Source: Dyadobacter sp. LHD-138 (GTDB taxonomy: Bacteria > Bacteroidota > Bacteroidia > Cytophagales > Spirosomataceae). From it: a DNA stretch of 64,000 nucleotides. Numbering within the stretch: position 1 is the stretch's first letter; the number at the start of each line of letters is the position of its first letter. Under the pieces are notes generated by a model. The model ran no database searches, was not told the origin of the DNA, and saw nothing but the letters and a program-made list of their open reading frames with translations. The position numbers and the translations under genes are program-made. This document shows, one piece after another, positions 1 through 7,584 of the stretch. The stretch spans positions 1 through 64,000 of the forward strand of contig NZ_JAVFVU010000014.1 in NCBI RefSeq assembly GCF_030929615.1, written 5' to 3'.

Positions 1-2
1 TA

Positions 3-128
3 TACCGGAGTCCAACCGACATGCGCTTCGGTATTTACAGTCTTGCTGGCCTGGTCCGGAATGAACTGGGCTTTGATCCGTCAAGTGGTGATGTTTTTGT
101 TTTTCTTAGTAAACGACTTTGTTCCTAA
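3..128 (+). pseudogene. IS66 accessory protein TnpB (Orf2), fragment
   Basis: The frame starting at base 3 reads YRSPTDMRFGIYSLAGLVRN and goes on through a LGFDPSSGDVFVFLSKR segment to a stop at 126-128. PTDMR followed by a SGDVxxFLxKR block is the core of the IS66-family accessory protein TnpB. The usual C-terminal continuation (roughly NRIKLLxW) is absent in this frame; a weak match, NRLNHW, can be read one frame away at about 135-152, so a frameshift is likely. The 5' end lies outside the window and no IS66 TnpC transposase follows. I read it as a decayed insertion-sequence remnant now abutting the truncated PA14 gene. The family call rests on motif recognition only. Confidence 0.7.
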
Positions 129-140
129 CCGCTTGAATCA

Positions 141-1116
141 TTGGACCAGTTTGTAGCCTCAAAACGAGAAACAGATATGGTATTAGAAATGATTAAAAAT
201 GCACGCCAGAGTTCATCGGGAAAGAACAACGCTTCGGTAACCCAGAATCTGGGTATGTTTGAAGCACCTTCGGACATAGCCGATAACTATGGCGTGCGGA
301 TGCGGGGATATATATGCCCTCCCACAACAGGTATTTACACGTTCTGGCTTGCCGGTGACGATAATGCCGATCTATGGTTAAGTACCGACGAGAACCCGGA
401 TAATGCCCAGATCACTGCCTACCACGATGCCTGGACGCCTTCCCGTGAATGGAGCTGGTTCGCCGGGCAGCGCTCTTTTCCCATTACCCTGCAGGCCGGA
501 CAGAAATACTATATCGAGGCACGTATGAAAGAAGGGAGCGGGGGAGACAATCTTGCAGTAGGTTGGCAATTACCAAATGGTTCTCTTGAACGTCCAATTC
601 CCGGTAACCGTTTAATTCCTTTTAGTGGAACAACAAACCCAACGAGTTGTGATTTCAATATCTCAGCCTCCAACACCAACAATAATCCATCCGCTAATCA
701 GGGTTTACAGGTAACATACGGCTGTTCAGGAAATGACTGTGCTGGTGTTTCCTACGCTTGGAGTGGAAATGGTGTTAGCGGAAATTCATCTCCGCTCAAT
801 ATCAGCGCACCAGGTTCAGCGGGGACTTACACTTATACAGTCACAGCAAGTAAAAGCGGGTGCAGTAATAAAACGGCAACGACCAGCATAACAGTATCCG
901 AAGGTGGGGGGGGGCGGTAGTTTCAGCCAATGCCTGGAAGCAGAATCAAATTCGGGAAATGGAGCAATCACTTCTGACCCTAATGCATCCAATGGACAAA
1001 CCCGGGAGGAAGAAAATAATTACAATCACTATGTGGACTATTCAGTTACTGGGGTGCCTTCGGTGGAGATTTCGGATATGCTGACCATAGGATTCCGTGG
1101 CGGACTGACCACTTGA
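141..1116 (+). pseudogene. Truncated, frameshifted PA14 / Ig-like / CBM6-like surface protein
   Basis: The first part (141-920) encodes most of a PA14 domain: FEAPSDIADNYGVRMRGY, then GIYTFWLAGDDNADLWLS and PIPGNRL, at roughly residues 40-160. A short Ig/PKD-like stretch follows, ending TTSITVSEGGGG. PA14 domains are sugar-binding or adhesive modules in large secreted Bacteroidota proteins. There is no signal peptide, and the N-terminal part of the domain is missing next to the IS66 fragment. At a run of nine G (906-914) the frame ends at TAG 918-920, but the next frame (904-1116) continues with a CBM6-like start (LEAESNSGNGAITSDP, then NNYNHYVDYSVTGVPS) before a second break. Eight or eleven G would join the two frames. 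Decay is the simplest reading; phase variation is the alternative. Confidence 0.7.
906..914 (+). repeat. Homopolymeric G9 tract inside a coding sequence
   Basis: Nine consecutive G sit at the exact point where the PA14 frame gives way to the CBM6-like frame. A change of minus one or plus two bases restores a continuous frame. Such tracts slip easily in replication and are also a common place for sequencing errors. Confidence 0.75.
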
Positions 1117-1441
1117 TGAAAGTGTTTTGGTTTGGTGTATTTATTTGATAATAAATCATTTATATATGATTGTGTTGCCCGATTTTCTATGATCTTGATT
1201 TCCGTATTGTAGTGATCACGAGCACCGAAATCTCCAACTCAGACCAGGTTAATAACGGAAATGTTAAACTGGTGCATTTCAACGGTACAAGATTTTGAAA
1301 AATGCTGATGAATATGGATACAGATTTCGCAATATTTCTACGTTAAATAAAAATATTTATATAAATATTTTAAAAAATTTGTTGCTCGTCGGTTACGGTT
1401 GCATATTTAGGGAGCTTTGTTCTACTCAAATCTTGCTCAAT
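1117..1441. other. Intergenic/decayed stretch
   Basis: There is no intact gene. The + strand frame from about 1170 to 1298 is open and coding-like (it contains DLDFRIVVITSTEISNSDQ and ends FNGTRF), which looks like the tail of a decayed gene, but I do not recognise the family. The last 100 bases are AT-rich and probably carry the promoter of the next gene; no clear TTTG/TAnnTTTG pair was found. Confidence 0.4.
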
Positions 1442-2623
1442 ATGAAACAATTTTTTATTTACCTTTTTTTGATGATTGCGGCAAAGGGTCTTATGGCCCA
1501 AAACAATGTCGGGATCAATACCGCATCCCCCGATGCTTCTGCTGTTTTAGATATTAGTAGCAGCAACAAAGGGCTCCTAATTCCTCGTTTGTCCCAGAGC
1601 GAACGCGGCGGAATCCAAAGTCCTGCTACGGGTTTGCTGATTTTTCAGACAGACAATACCCCTGGGTTTTATTACAACGCCGGTACCACTGCAACACCTG
1701 CCTGGACAGCAGTTGGAGCGGGTAGCAGCACCGCCGGAGCCAGTATTTACGGTAATGGGGCGGGTGGTGTATTAACTGTTCCTTCCGGTAGTACTTTGGA
1801 TTTGGCTGGGACTGCTACAATCCCCGCCCAGTATTCCAGCATCACCATAAACGGTACCCTGATTGTTTCTAGTGGGACGAAACTTCGTTGTAGTGGTAAT
1901 GTAACAGTGGCGGGAACTATAACGGTTGCACCGGCCCCAAATACAGCGAAGTCGGTATCCGGTGATAAGGGGATTGCGAGTAGTCTGGCTCATTTTAATG
2001 ATGTTACATTAGGAGCAAAGAAATTTCCAGCCTCTTCGGTTTCTTCACTAATAAATATTCCATTATATGGTGGTGGAAGCGGCGGTGGAGGCGCAACGGG
2101 TGAAAGCAACGGCGGTGGCGGTGGCGGTTCTTTTGCGATTTATGCCCTGGGTAATATTTCAGTGCCTTCGGGAGGGCAGGTTAATGCGAACGGTGCAGGT
2201 GGAGTCAATAATGTGCCTACTTCGAATACAAGTGGAGCCGGTGGTGGCGGTGGTGGACTAATCGTATTGGTATCTAAAGGCACCATCACTATTGGCGGCA
2301 CGCTAAGAGCTAATGGAGGTTCAGGAACTTCCGGACTGCAATTCACAGGAAGTATGCGCGGTGGCGGAGGAGGAGGCGCAGGTGGTATTGTATGTCTTGT
2401 TGCACCTGGTGCGCCTTCTGTAACAGGATCAGTTTTGGTCAATGGGGGTGCCGGCGGAGCAACCTCTGCTGCGGGAACGGGTGGATCCACTGGTGCAAAT
2501 GGCGGAGCGAGCGGTGGTGATGGGGGAATTGGAGGGAGTCCTGCTACAAGTGTGCTGGCTTCGGGCGGATCTAGCGGATTATATAAAACAATCCTTACTT
2601 CCAATCCTGAAAATCTTTATTGA
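1442..2623 (+). CDS. Secreted glycine-rich repeat protein
   Basis: A 393-residue protein of unknown function. I chose the ATG at 1442 because it begins a clean signal peptide (KQFFIYLFLMIAAKGLMAQ); the frame is open upstream but that part is not protein-like. The mature start, NNVGINTASPDASAVLDISS, is the opening typical of many Bacteroidota surface and tail-fibre-like proteins. The middle alternates hydrophobic beta-strand-like segments with Gly-rich blocks (GGGSGGGGATGES, GGGGGGS and others, residues about 205-380) encoded by GGT/GGC/GGA repeats. I see no T9SS sorting domain and no catalytic motif. The next gene starts 23 bases downstream on the same strand and is also a surface protein, so the two may be cotranscribed. 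A passive matrix or adhesive role is a guess. Confidence 0.7.
   Translation: MKQFFIYLFLMIAAKGLMAQNNVGINTASPDASAVLDISSSNKGLLIPRLSQSERGGIQSPATGLLIFQTDNTPGFYYNAGTTATPAWTAVGAGSSTAGASIYGNGAGGVLTVPSGSTLDLAGTATIPAQYSSITINGTLIVSSGTKLRCSGNVTVAGTITVAPAPNTAKSVSGDKGIASSLAHFNDVTLGAKKFPASSVSSLINIPLYGGGSGGGGATGESNGGGGGGSFAIYALGNISVPSGGQVNANGAGGVNNVPTSNTSGAGGGGGGLIVLVSKGTITIGGTLRANGGSGTSGLQFTGSMRGGGGGGAGGIVCLVAPGAPSVTGSVLVNGGAGGATSAAGTGGSTGANGGASGGDGGIGGSPATSVLASGGSSGLYKTILTSNPENLY
2067..2540 (+). repeat. Low-complexity GGN-rich region
   Basis: Clusters of GGT/GGC/GGA triplets encode the glycine-rich blocks of the surrounding gene. The complementary strand reads as a Pro/Ala-rich frame over the same bases, which is an artefact of this composition. 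Confidence 0.7.
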
Positions 2624-2646
2624 CAACGACTAAAAAGTTCAATTGT

Positions 2647-4041
2647 ATGATGAAGAAAATTCTTACTTTTCTCGCACTGATAATTCCGTTGGCATTAAAC
2701 GCTCAGCTGGTTTACAACAATGGAGCAGTCCTTACGCTTTTGAGCGGAAGTTCTATGAAAGTGAATGGCAGCCTGCAAATGCAAAGTGGCAGTACATTTT
2801 TGAATAACGGTGCTTTAACGATCGCCGGAAATGTGGTTAGTAACGCTGTCGGCATTACCTCAGCTGGAACATTGGTTTTAAATGGCAATGCAATACAAAC
2901 GTTTAGCGGTAGCCAAAGTTTTATTGCAAAGGATGTAGTATTTAACAACGCAGCAGGAATCACTTTGGCTAGCCCGCTTAAAGCAGCTGGTATAGTAACT
3001 TTTACCTCTGGAATCATAAGTGCATCCAGTGCATCTGCTGCGCTTATAATTGCTAGTACCGGTTCGGTAAACGGCGCTGGCAACAGCAGTCATGTGAATG
3101 GTTATGTAACGAAAGAAGGCATTGGAGACTTTACTTTTCCGATTGGAGATGGTACCCGTTTCCAATCGTTAAGTGTACATCTTACTGCAAACAGTGGCGG
3201 ACTTACTGCGCGCTATTACGGTTCAGATTCGGGAACAGCGCCTTTTGGTACGTCTGGCAGCTCACCAGTAGCGCTAGAATCTTATAACGCAAACGAATAC
3301 TGGGATGTCAATCCAGTCGGTACAGCCACTGGTTATGTGACTATTTTTTGGGATAACTATAAAAGTCCGGTTATCACCAACACCGCTTTACTGGCTGTTG
3401 CCCATAAAAGAAACGGAAGCTGGCTTAACGAGGGCGCTCTGGCGGTCACCGGAACTACTGCAAGCGGCAGTTTGAAAAGTGCCACCATCAGCACGTGGAG
3501 TCCGTTTACGCTTGGAACTTTGCCTTTGAGCGCGCTTCCCGTACGCCTAATCAGCTTTACAGCCAAAGCTGCTGAACAAAAAGGTAGTCTACAATGGCGT
3601 ATAGCCGACGCAAACGGATTTAGTCATTTCGAAGTGGAAAGAAGCAGCGATGCCCGCAATTTTGAAAGGATAGGCAGGGTTGACTTTTTACAGATGCGCC
3701 AAAGTTATGACTATGTCGATGATGCCCTGCACATGGCTACTGCATACTACCGGTTGAAGATGGTTGATTTAGATGGGTCCTGGGCTTATAGTCGTACCGA
3801 ATCTATAAAAGTTGAAGGAGACGCGAATGCCCTGAGAGGGTATCCCAACCCTTTTATCAGTACCCTAACGATATCTTCACCCATCTTGCAAAAGGCAAAA
3901 CTGCTAGATATCACCGGGGCTACGGTTCACGAATTTAACTTGCAGAGTGGTGACAATAATTTAAACGAATTGAAAATAACATCAGGTACTTATCTGATTA
4001 GGACTGAAAAGGGAGAAACCATAAAAGTTGTAAAGCAGTAG
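2647..4041 (+). CDS. T9SS type A sorting domain-containing surface protein
   Basis: A 464-residue secreted protein. The ATG at 2647 gives a signal peptide (MMKKILTFLALIIPLALNAQ); the frame is open to 2620 but those residues precede the signal. Residues about 20-150 are short Ser/Gly/Asn-rich beta repeats (SGSSMKVNGSLQMQSGSTF and similar), as in beta-helical adhesins. A beta-sandwich-like middle carries FPIGDGTRFQSLSV. The C-terminal part contains the segment LPVRLISFTAK that commonly precedes sorting domains, then a sorting domain (GYPNPF, near residue 397, ending TYLIRTEKGETIKVVKQ). The domain directs outer-membrane passage by the type IX (Por) system and surface attachment. No catalytic domain is visible. 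It is likely expressed with the glycine-rich gene upstream. Confidence 0.85.
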   Translation: MMKKILTFLALIIPLALNAQLVYNNGAVLTLLSGSSMKVNGSLQMQSGSTFLNNGALTIAGNVVSNAVGITSAGTLVLNGNAIQTFSGSQSFIAKDVVFNNAAGITLASPLKAAGIVTFTSGIISASSASAALIIASTGSVNGAGNSSHVNGYVTKEGIGDFTFPIGDGTRFQSLSVHLTANSGGLTARYYGSDSGTAPFGTSGSSPVALESYNANEYWDVNPVGTATGYVTIFWDNYKSPVITNTALLAVAHKRNGSWLNEGALAVTGTTASGSLKSATISTWSPFTLGTLPLSALPVRLISFTAKAAEQKGSLQWRIADANGFSHFEVERSSDARNFERIGRVDFLQMRQSYDYVDDALHMATAYYRLKMVDLDGSWAYSRTESIKVEGDANALRGYPNPFISTLTISSPILQKAKLLDITGATVHEFNLQSGDNNLNELKITSGTYLIRTEKGETIKVVKQ

Positions 4042-4102
4042 TGTAATGATTACTCCCTGTAATCGTATCAGCTGCGCTGATTCTTCAAACAACCATACAG
4101 AT

Positions 4103-4144
4103 TTAGTTATATCCAGTTGCTGGTAAGCAGCTGGATATAACTAA
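4103..4144 (+). terminator. Hairpin after the T9SS protein gene
   Basis: Fourteen-base arms, TTAGTTATATCCAG and CTGGATATAACTAA, enclose a 14-base loop, 60 bases after the stop codon. No long T run follows, so it may act as a terminator or an RNA-stabilising stem. Confidence 0.55.
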
Positions 4145-4223
4145 TTACATTGAGAAAGGAATTTACAAAGGCCGCCCTTTAAGCTTGTATTATACTGATA
4201 AACAGAGTATTGTAAAAACACCA

Positions 4224-4263
4224 AACCCCGAATATGCCATTATCTGGCATAATTCGGGGTTTT
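4224..4263 (+). terminator. Hairpin with T run upstream of the transposase
   Basis: AACCCCGAA-TATGCCA pairs with TGGCAT-AATTCGGGGTT and is followed by TTTTT, the shape of a rho-independent terminator. It lies just before the transposase and may shield the IS from outside transcription. Confidence 0.6.
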
Positions 4264-4300
4264 TGCTTATCTTAAGGTTACCACACTTCAAAATAAGCGC

Positions 4301-5615
4301 ATGCAATTTACTCTATTTCCTCTAGATTTCGAATACACCTCAAAATGGTACAATTTCAAGACCACAGAACTTGGCCGTATACATGATTGTGTCGATTGGG
4401 ATGGCTTGACAGCATTATTACCTAAGAAGGAGACTCTTCGTGGAGCTCCCTCACGGCTACCTCAAAAAGGCCTATTGGGGATGATGTTTTTAAAGCATTA
4501 TACGGGTTTGAGCGACGAGAAACTACTTGCTCGTTTTAATACGGAGCGGTCCGCCGCCGCGGTGGGCGATGCAGCTTTTTTGCGGAATACTGTTAACTGA
4601 CAATGAATCAATTAAAGACAATTCATTCATTTCCAAAGTACGGAGCTACTTGGGACGTAATGTAGATATGATAGAGGTCCAAAAAGTCTTGATTAAAGCC
4701 TGGAAGAAGGAAATTCCTGATAAAAATGTGCTTTTGATGGATGCTACTTGTTATGAAGTTCATCTACGCTTTCCGACAGATGTCAAAATACTGTGGGAAA
4801 GCTGTGGGTGGATCTGGGAGAAGAAGATCTCTGAACTTTGTAAACTCAATAAGCTGCGCCTGCCTCGCTCAAAATACAAAGAGCAAAAAATCAAAACCAC
4901 TACATATAGTAAAATCAGGAAAAAGACTCATCGAAAAACTAAGGCTAGAAAGAATGCTTTATTGAAGCTATTGGCGAAGGGTATTGAAATCTACCAGGAC
5001 TTACTAAATCAAGTTCACGGCCGTGGACTAACGGAGATAGATTCAAAGACTTTCAAAACCATTAAACTGGTCTATCAGCAACAGAAACACCATTTTAATC
5101 ACCCCAACGCAAAGATAAAGGATCGGATTGTTAGCATTTACAAGCCATATATTAGACCGATTGTTCGTGGTAAAGAAAATAAACCGGTCGAGTTTGGGCT
5201 AAAAGCTCACAAACTTCAAGTAGGTGGGATTAGCATTTTGGAGCATGTGAGCTACAAGGCTTTTAACGAGTGTAAAAGACTAAAAACTAGCATCTTAAAG
5301 CATAAGATCATATTTGGTCAATGTTCACATGTAGGGGCAGATGCCATTTACGCTACTAATGAAAATAGGAAATTCACCACCAAAGAAGCCATTATTACAA
5401 ACTTCATTAGAAAAGGAAAGGGAAAGGATGATAAACCCACCAAACTAATCAAGGCGGTTCTCAACAAAGAAAGGTCGACCCGTCTAGAGGGGAGCTTCGG
5501 AAATGAAAAGGAGCACTATGGTCTCAAAAAAATCAAAGCTCGGAAATCCGAAACAGAGCTAGTCTGGCTGTATTTTGGGGTTTTGACAGCCAATTGCGTA
5601 TTAATAGCAAAATGA
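4301..5615 (+). pseudogene. IS5/IS1182-like transposase, frameshifted by a short insertion
   Basis: The N-terminal half (4301-4546) matches the DUF772 transposase N-terminal domain (LLGMMFLKHYTGLSDEKLLA). The rest lies in the +1 frame (from about 4563 to 5615), beginning WAMQLFCGILL and continuing with DDE-type features: LLMDATCYEVHLRFPTDVK, a Lys/Arg-rich central region, and a C-terminal ERSTRLEGSFGNEKEHYGL block. Removing the 16 bases 4547-4562 (CGGTCCGCCGCCGCGG) joins FNTE directly to WAMQLF, the expected family sequence, so this GC-rich insertion is the likely cause of the break. A T TTT TTG heptamer sits just downstream, but minus-one slippage there would lead to the wrong frame. The element is probably inactive. 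IS5 versus IS1182 is not resolved. Confidence 0.8.
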
Positions 5616-5744
5616 CGGCACGGCAAAAAACAGGAAGTTAAAATCGCCGCCTAAATCAATTATCTTAATACCTTTTACATTCTTTGAAAACACGAAGAGC
5701 AGGAAAGTTATCCCCTTTTTGCATACATTATACCACATAAATAA

Positions 5745-5792
5745 AAACAGCAGACACAAAACTGTATTATTCCAAGTTTGCGTCTGCTGTTT
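5745..5792. terminator. Long hairpin downstream of the transposase
   Basis: AAACAGCAGAC-A-CAAAAC pairs with GTTTGCGTCTGCTGTTT with one mismatch, around a loop of 13 bases. It may work as a terminator for the insertion sequence in either direction. Confidence 0.6.
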
Positions 5793-6235
5793 CAATAATT
5801 AGGTCGCCTAAATTCAGATCTTACTCTGATTAATTCTCACTTGAAAATGAATTTCTAAGGAAAGCCTAACTAAAGCCCTGTTGGAGTGTATCTAACGGGG
5901 TTTTACATTTTTAGATGTTATTGCGATAATAAGTATGTGGATGAAATTATTTGATAGAATTTTAGTAACTAACGCAAGTCGCGTAGTATAGTAAAATGCA
6001 AAATCCGTCAAAATGAGGGTAATTTGTTTTGCGAACTGAACAACCTTATGGTGAAAGATTATACAATTGCAATGTAGCGGAACGCCGCCCGTTGCACTAA
6101 TAGACAATTACAACTTAGATAAACGTAGAGATGGATATTTTGAAACCCCATTTTTCGTATTGTGAGGGGGTAGTTATTAAAATCATCAAGAAAAAACATA
6201 GAATTTATCCTGGGTTTGTTTGGAGGTGGGGGGAT
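5793..6235. other. Intergenic stretch, no gene recognised
   Basis: This AT-rich 440-base region lies between the insertion sequence and the RhuM-Fic gene. Short open frames on both strands show no start signals or recognisable protein features. A weak stem, AAAGCCC...GGGGTTTT, sits at about 5874-5904. Confidence 0.4.
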
Positions 6236-7207
6236 TCATTGATTTCGATTCAGTACACTAATAATCAACATCTTAACAGTATCCATCTCTTCCGGCTTAC
6301 TGGCAGCAGTAAAAAGCGTCAAGCTGGCAAGTGCCTCATTACTAATAAGCAGATCTCCGTCTTTGGACTTTAATAAATCATTTACTTCCAAGAAGAGTAA
6401 AAAACAAGCCGCCGCGATTCGTTTGTTTCCGTCCACGAAAGAATGATTCTTGATGATTAAATAGAGTAGGGTGGCCGCCTTCTCTTCGATAGAAGGATAA
6501 AAGTCAACATCACCGAAACCTTTGCTTATCTGCGCAACGGAGCTTTTAAAGCTATCATCCTTCTCTTTTCCAAAAACGGAAGATTCGAATTCGCTTCTCA
6601 CGGCTTCAATAATATTTTGGTAATCGGGCAATTCCGGGTAATTTGCCGGATGCGTGTTTCTACCTTTCTGGTCAAGGTTTTCATGATCGTAATCGTCTAA
6701 TAATTCAAGGCCTTTCGCAAATTGGTCAAGCCATGCTGTGTCAGGATCTCCAATCTGGGTTTCAATGGCTCTGCTTAGGATGCGTATTCCGTTTTTTAAT
6801 GTTTGTACTTCTTGCTGTTTCTGAGCAAGTCTTTTCTCATTGATGGCATAGCCTTGAATCAAATAGTCCTTTAAGCGTTGAGTCGCCCATCGACGGAATT
6901 GAATACCGCGTTTTGAATTTACCCGGTATCCTACGGAAATGACAGCGTCAAGATTATAAAATTTCATTATTCTTTTGACCTGACGTTTACCTTCTTGTTG
7001 AACTACCGAGAAATCCTCGGTAGTTGCTGGTGCTTCCAGCTCTTCTTCGTTAAATATGTTTTTTAAATGCAAACCGATGGTATCAGTGTCCTTGTCGAAA
7101 AGGTCAGACATTTGCTTCTGGCTCAACCAAACTGTGTCTTGCTCAAATTTTACTTCGATCTGGGTTTCGCCGTCACCGCTTTGATAAATTTCTATCTGGT
7201 TCTCCAT
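6236..7207 (-). CDS. RhuM-family protein fused to a Fic/Doc domain
   Basis: This 323-residue protein has two parts. The N-terminal half matches the RhuM/virulence-protein family: DTVWLSQKQMSDLFDKDTDT near residues 24-43, then KRQVKRIMKFYNLDAVISVG, then RGIQFRRWATQRLKDYLI. The C-terminal half carries the Fic/Doc core HSFVDGNKRIAAA near residues 252-264. Fic enzymes transfer AMP or another phosphate-containing group to protein targets; Doc-type motifs of this form can instead phosphorylate. The inhibitory (S/T)xxxE(G/N) helix is not obvious to me and no small antitoxin gene sits next to it, so control is unclear. The fusion itself is a known architecture. It lies beside an insertion sequence with long AT-rich flanks, suggesting an accessory locus. 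Confidence 0.85.
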   Translation of the reverse strand: MENQIEIYQSGDGETQIEVKFEQDTVWLSQKQMSDLFDKDTDTIGLHLKNIFNEEELEAPATTEDFSVVQQEGKRQVKRIMKFYNLDAVISVGYRVNSKRGIQFRRWATQRLKDYLIQGYAINEKRLAQKQQEVQTLKNGIRILSRAIETQIGDPDTAWLDQFAKGLELLDDYDHENLDQKGRNTHPANYPELPDYQNIIEAVRSEFESSVFGKEKDDSFKSSVAQISKGFGDVDFYPSIEEKAATLLYLIIKNHSFVDGNKRIAAACFLLFLEVNDLLKSKDGDLLISNEALASLTLFTAASKPEEMDTVKMLIISVLNRNQ

Positions 7208-7584
7208 TCAAAAGATTTTAATATTTCAAATTTAAGATAAAGTTGATCAATGAAAAATAACACACAAAATCGCATTACTTTTGAGATTAAGGAGCATGGT
7301 AATGGATAGTTAAGTCTTAAAAATCCTACCATACGGGAAGTGATTTTGGACTAAATGTCAGATAATACATGAAGAGAAAAACATGCTTTCAAACCCGTTT
7401 TGTACCTAATTTGTACCTTACTTAATTTAATCTTCTAATTATCAAGTATTAATACATATTGTATCAAATCTGCAAATTCCCTTGCATACTTATTGCCTGA
7501 TAGCCCGGAAAGCAGTAGCATACGTATTGTTATAATACAGGGTGCATTTTGCTATACCTATTTTAACTCCTAACTTTTATCAAG
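7208..7584. other. Intergenic region with a short direct repeat
   Basis: No gene is visible. TTTGTACCT occurs twice almost in tandem near 7399-7418, in an AT-rich divergent promoter region between the RhuM-Fic gene and the DUF4838 gene. I found no convincing promoter pair. Confidence 0.4.

Larger units (their letters stand above)
4211..5914 (+). mobile_element. IS5/IS1182-like insertion sequence (tentative ends)
   Basis: An insertion sequence is implied by the transposase reading frames at 4301-5615. The ends are uncertain. A weak inverted similarity exists between 4211-4230 (TGTAAAAACACCAAACCCCG) and 5896-5914 (CGGGGTTTTACATTTTTAG), about 1.7 kb apart, which would suit this family, but only about 14 of 20 bases agree and I found no target duplication. 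Hairpins flank the transposase at 4224-4263 and 5745-5792. Confidence 0.4.

Noticed and set aside
2140-2604. A 154-codon Pro/Ala-rich frame on the minus strand
   Set aside because: It is the mirror of the glycine-rich coding repeats and has no protein features of its own.
4560-4610. T TTT TTG heptamer as a programmed minus-one frameshift for the transposase
   Set aside because: The second transposase frame is plus one relative to the first, so minus-one slippage would not join them; a 16-base insertion explains the break better.
7399-7418. Tandem TTTGTACCT repeat as an integration attachment site
   Set aside because: No integrase gene or second copy is visible in the window, so it stays a short unexplained repeat.
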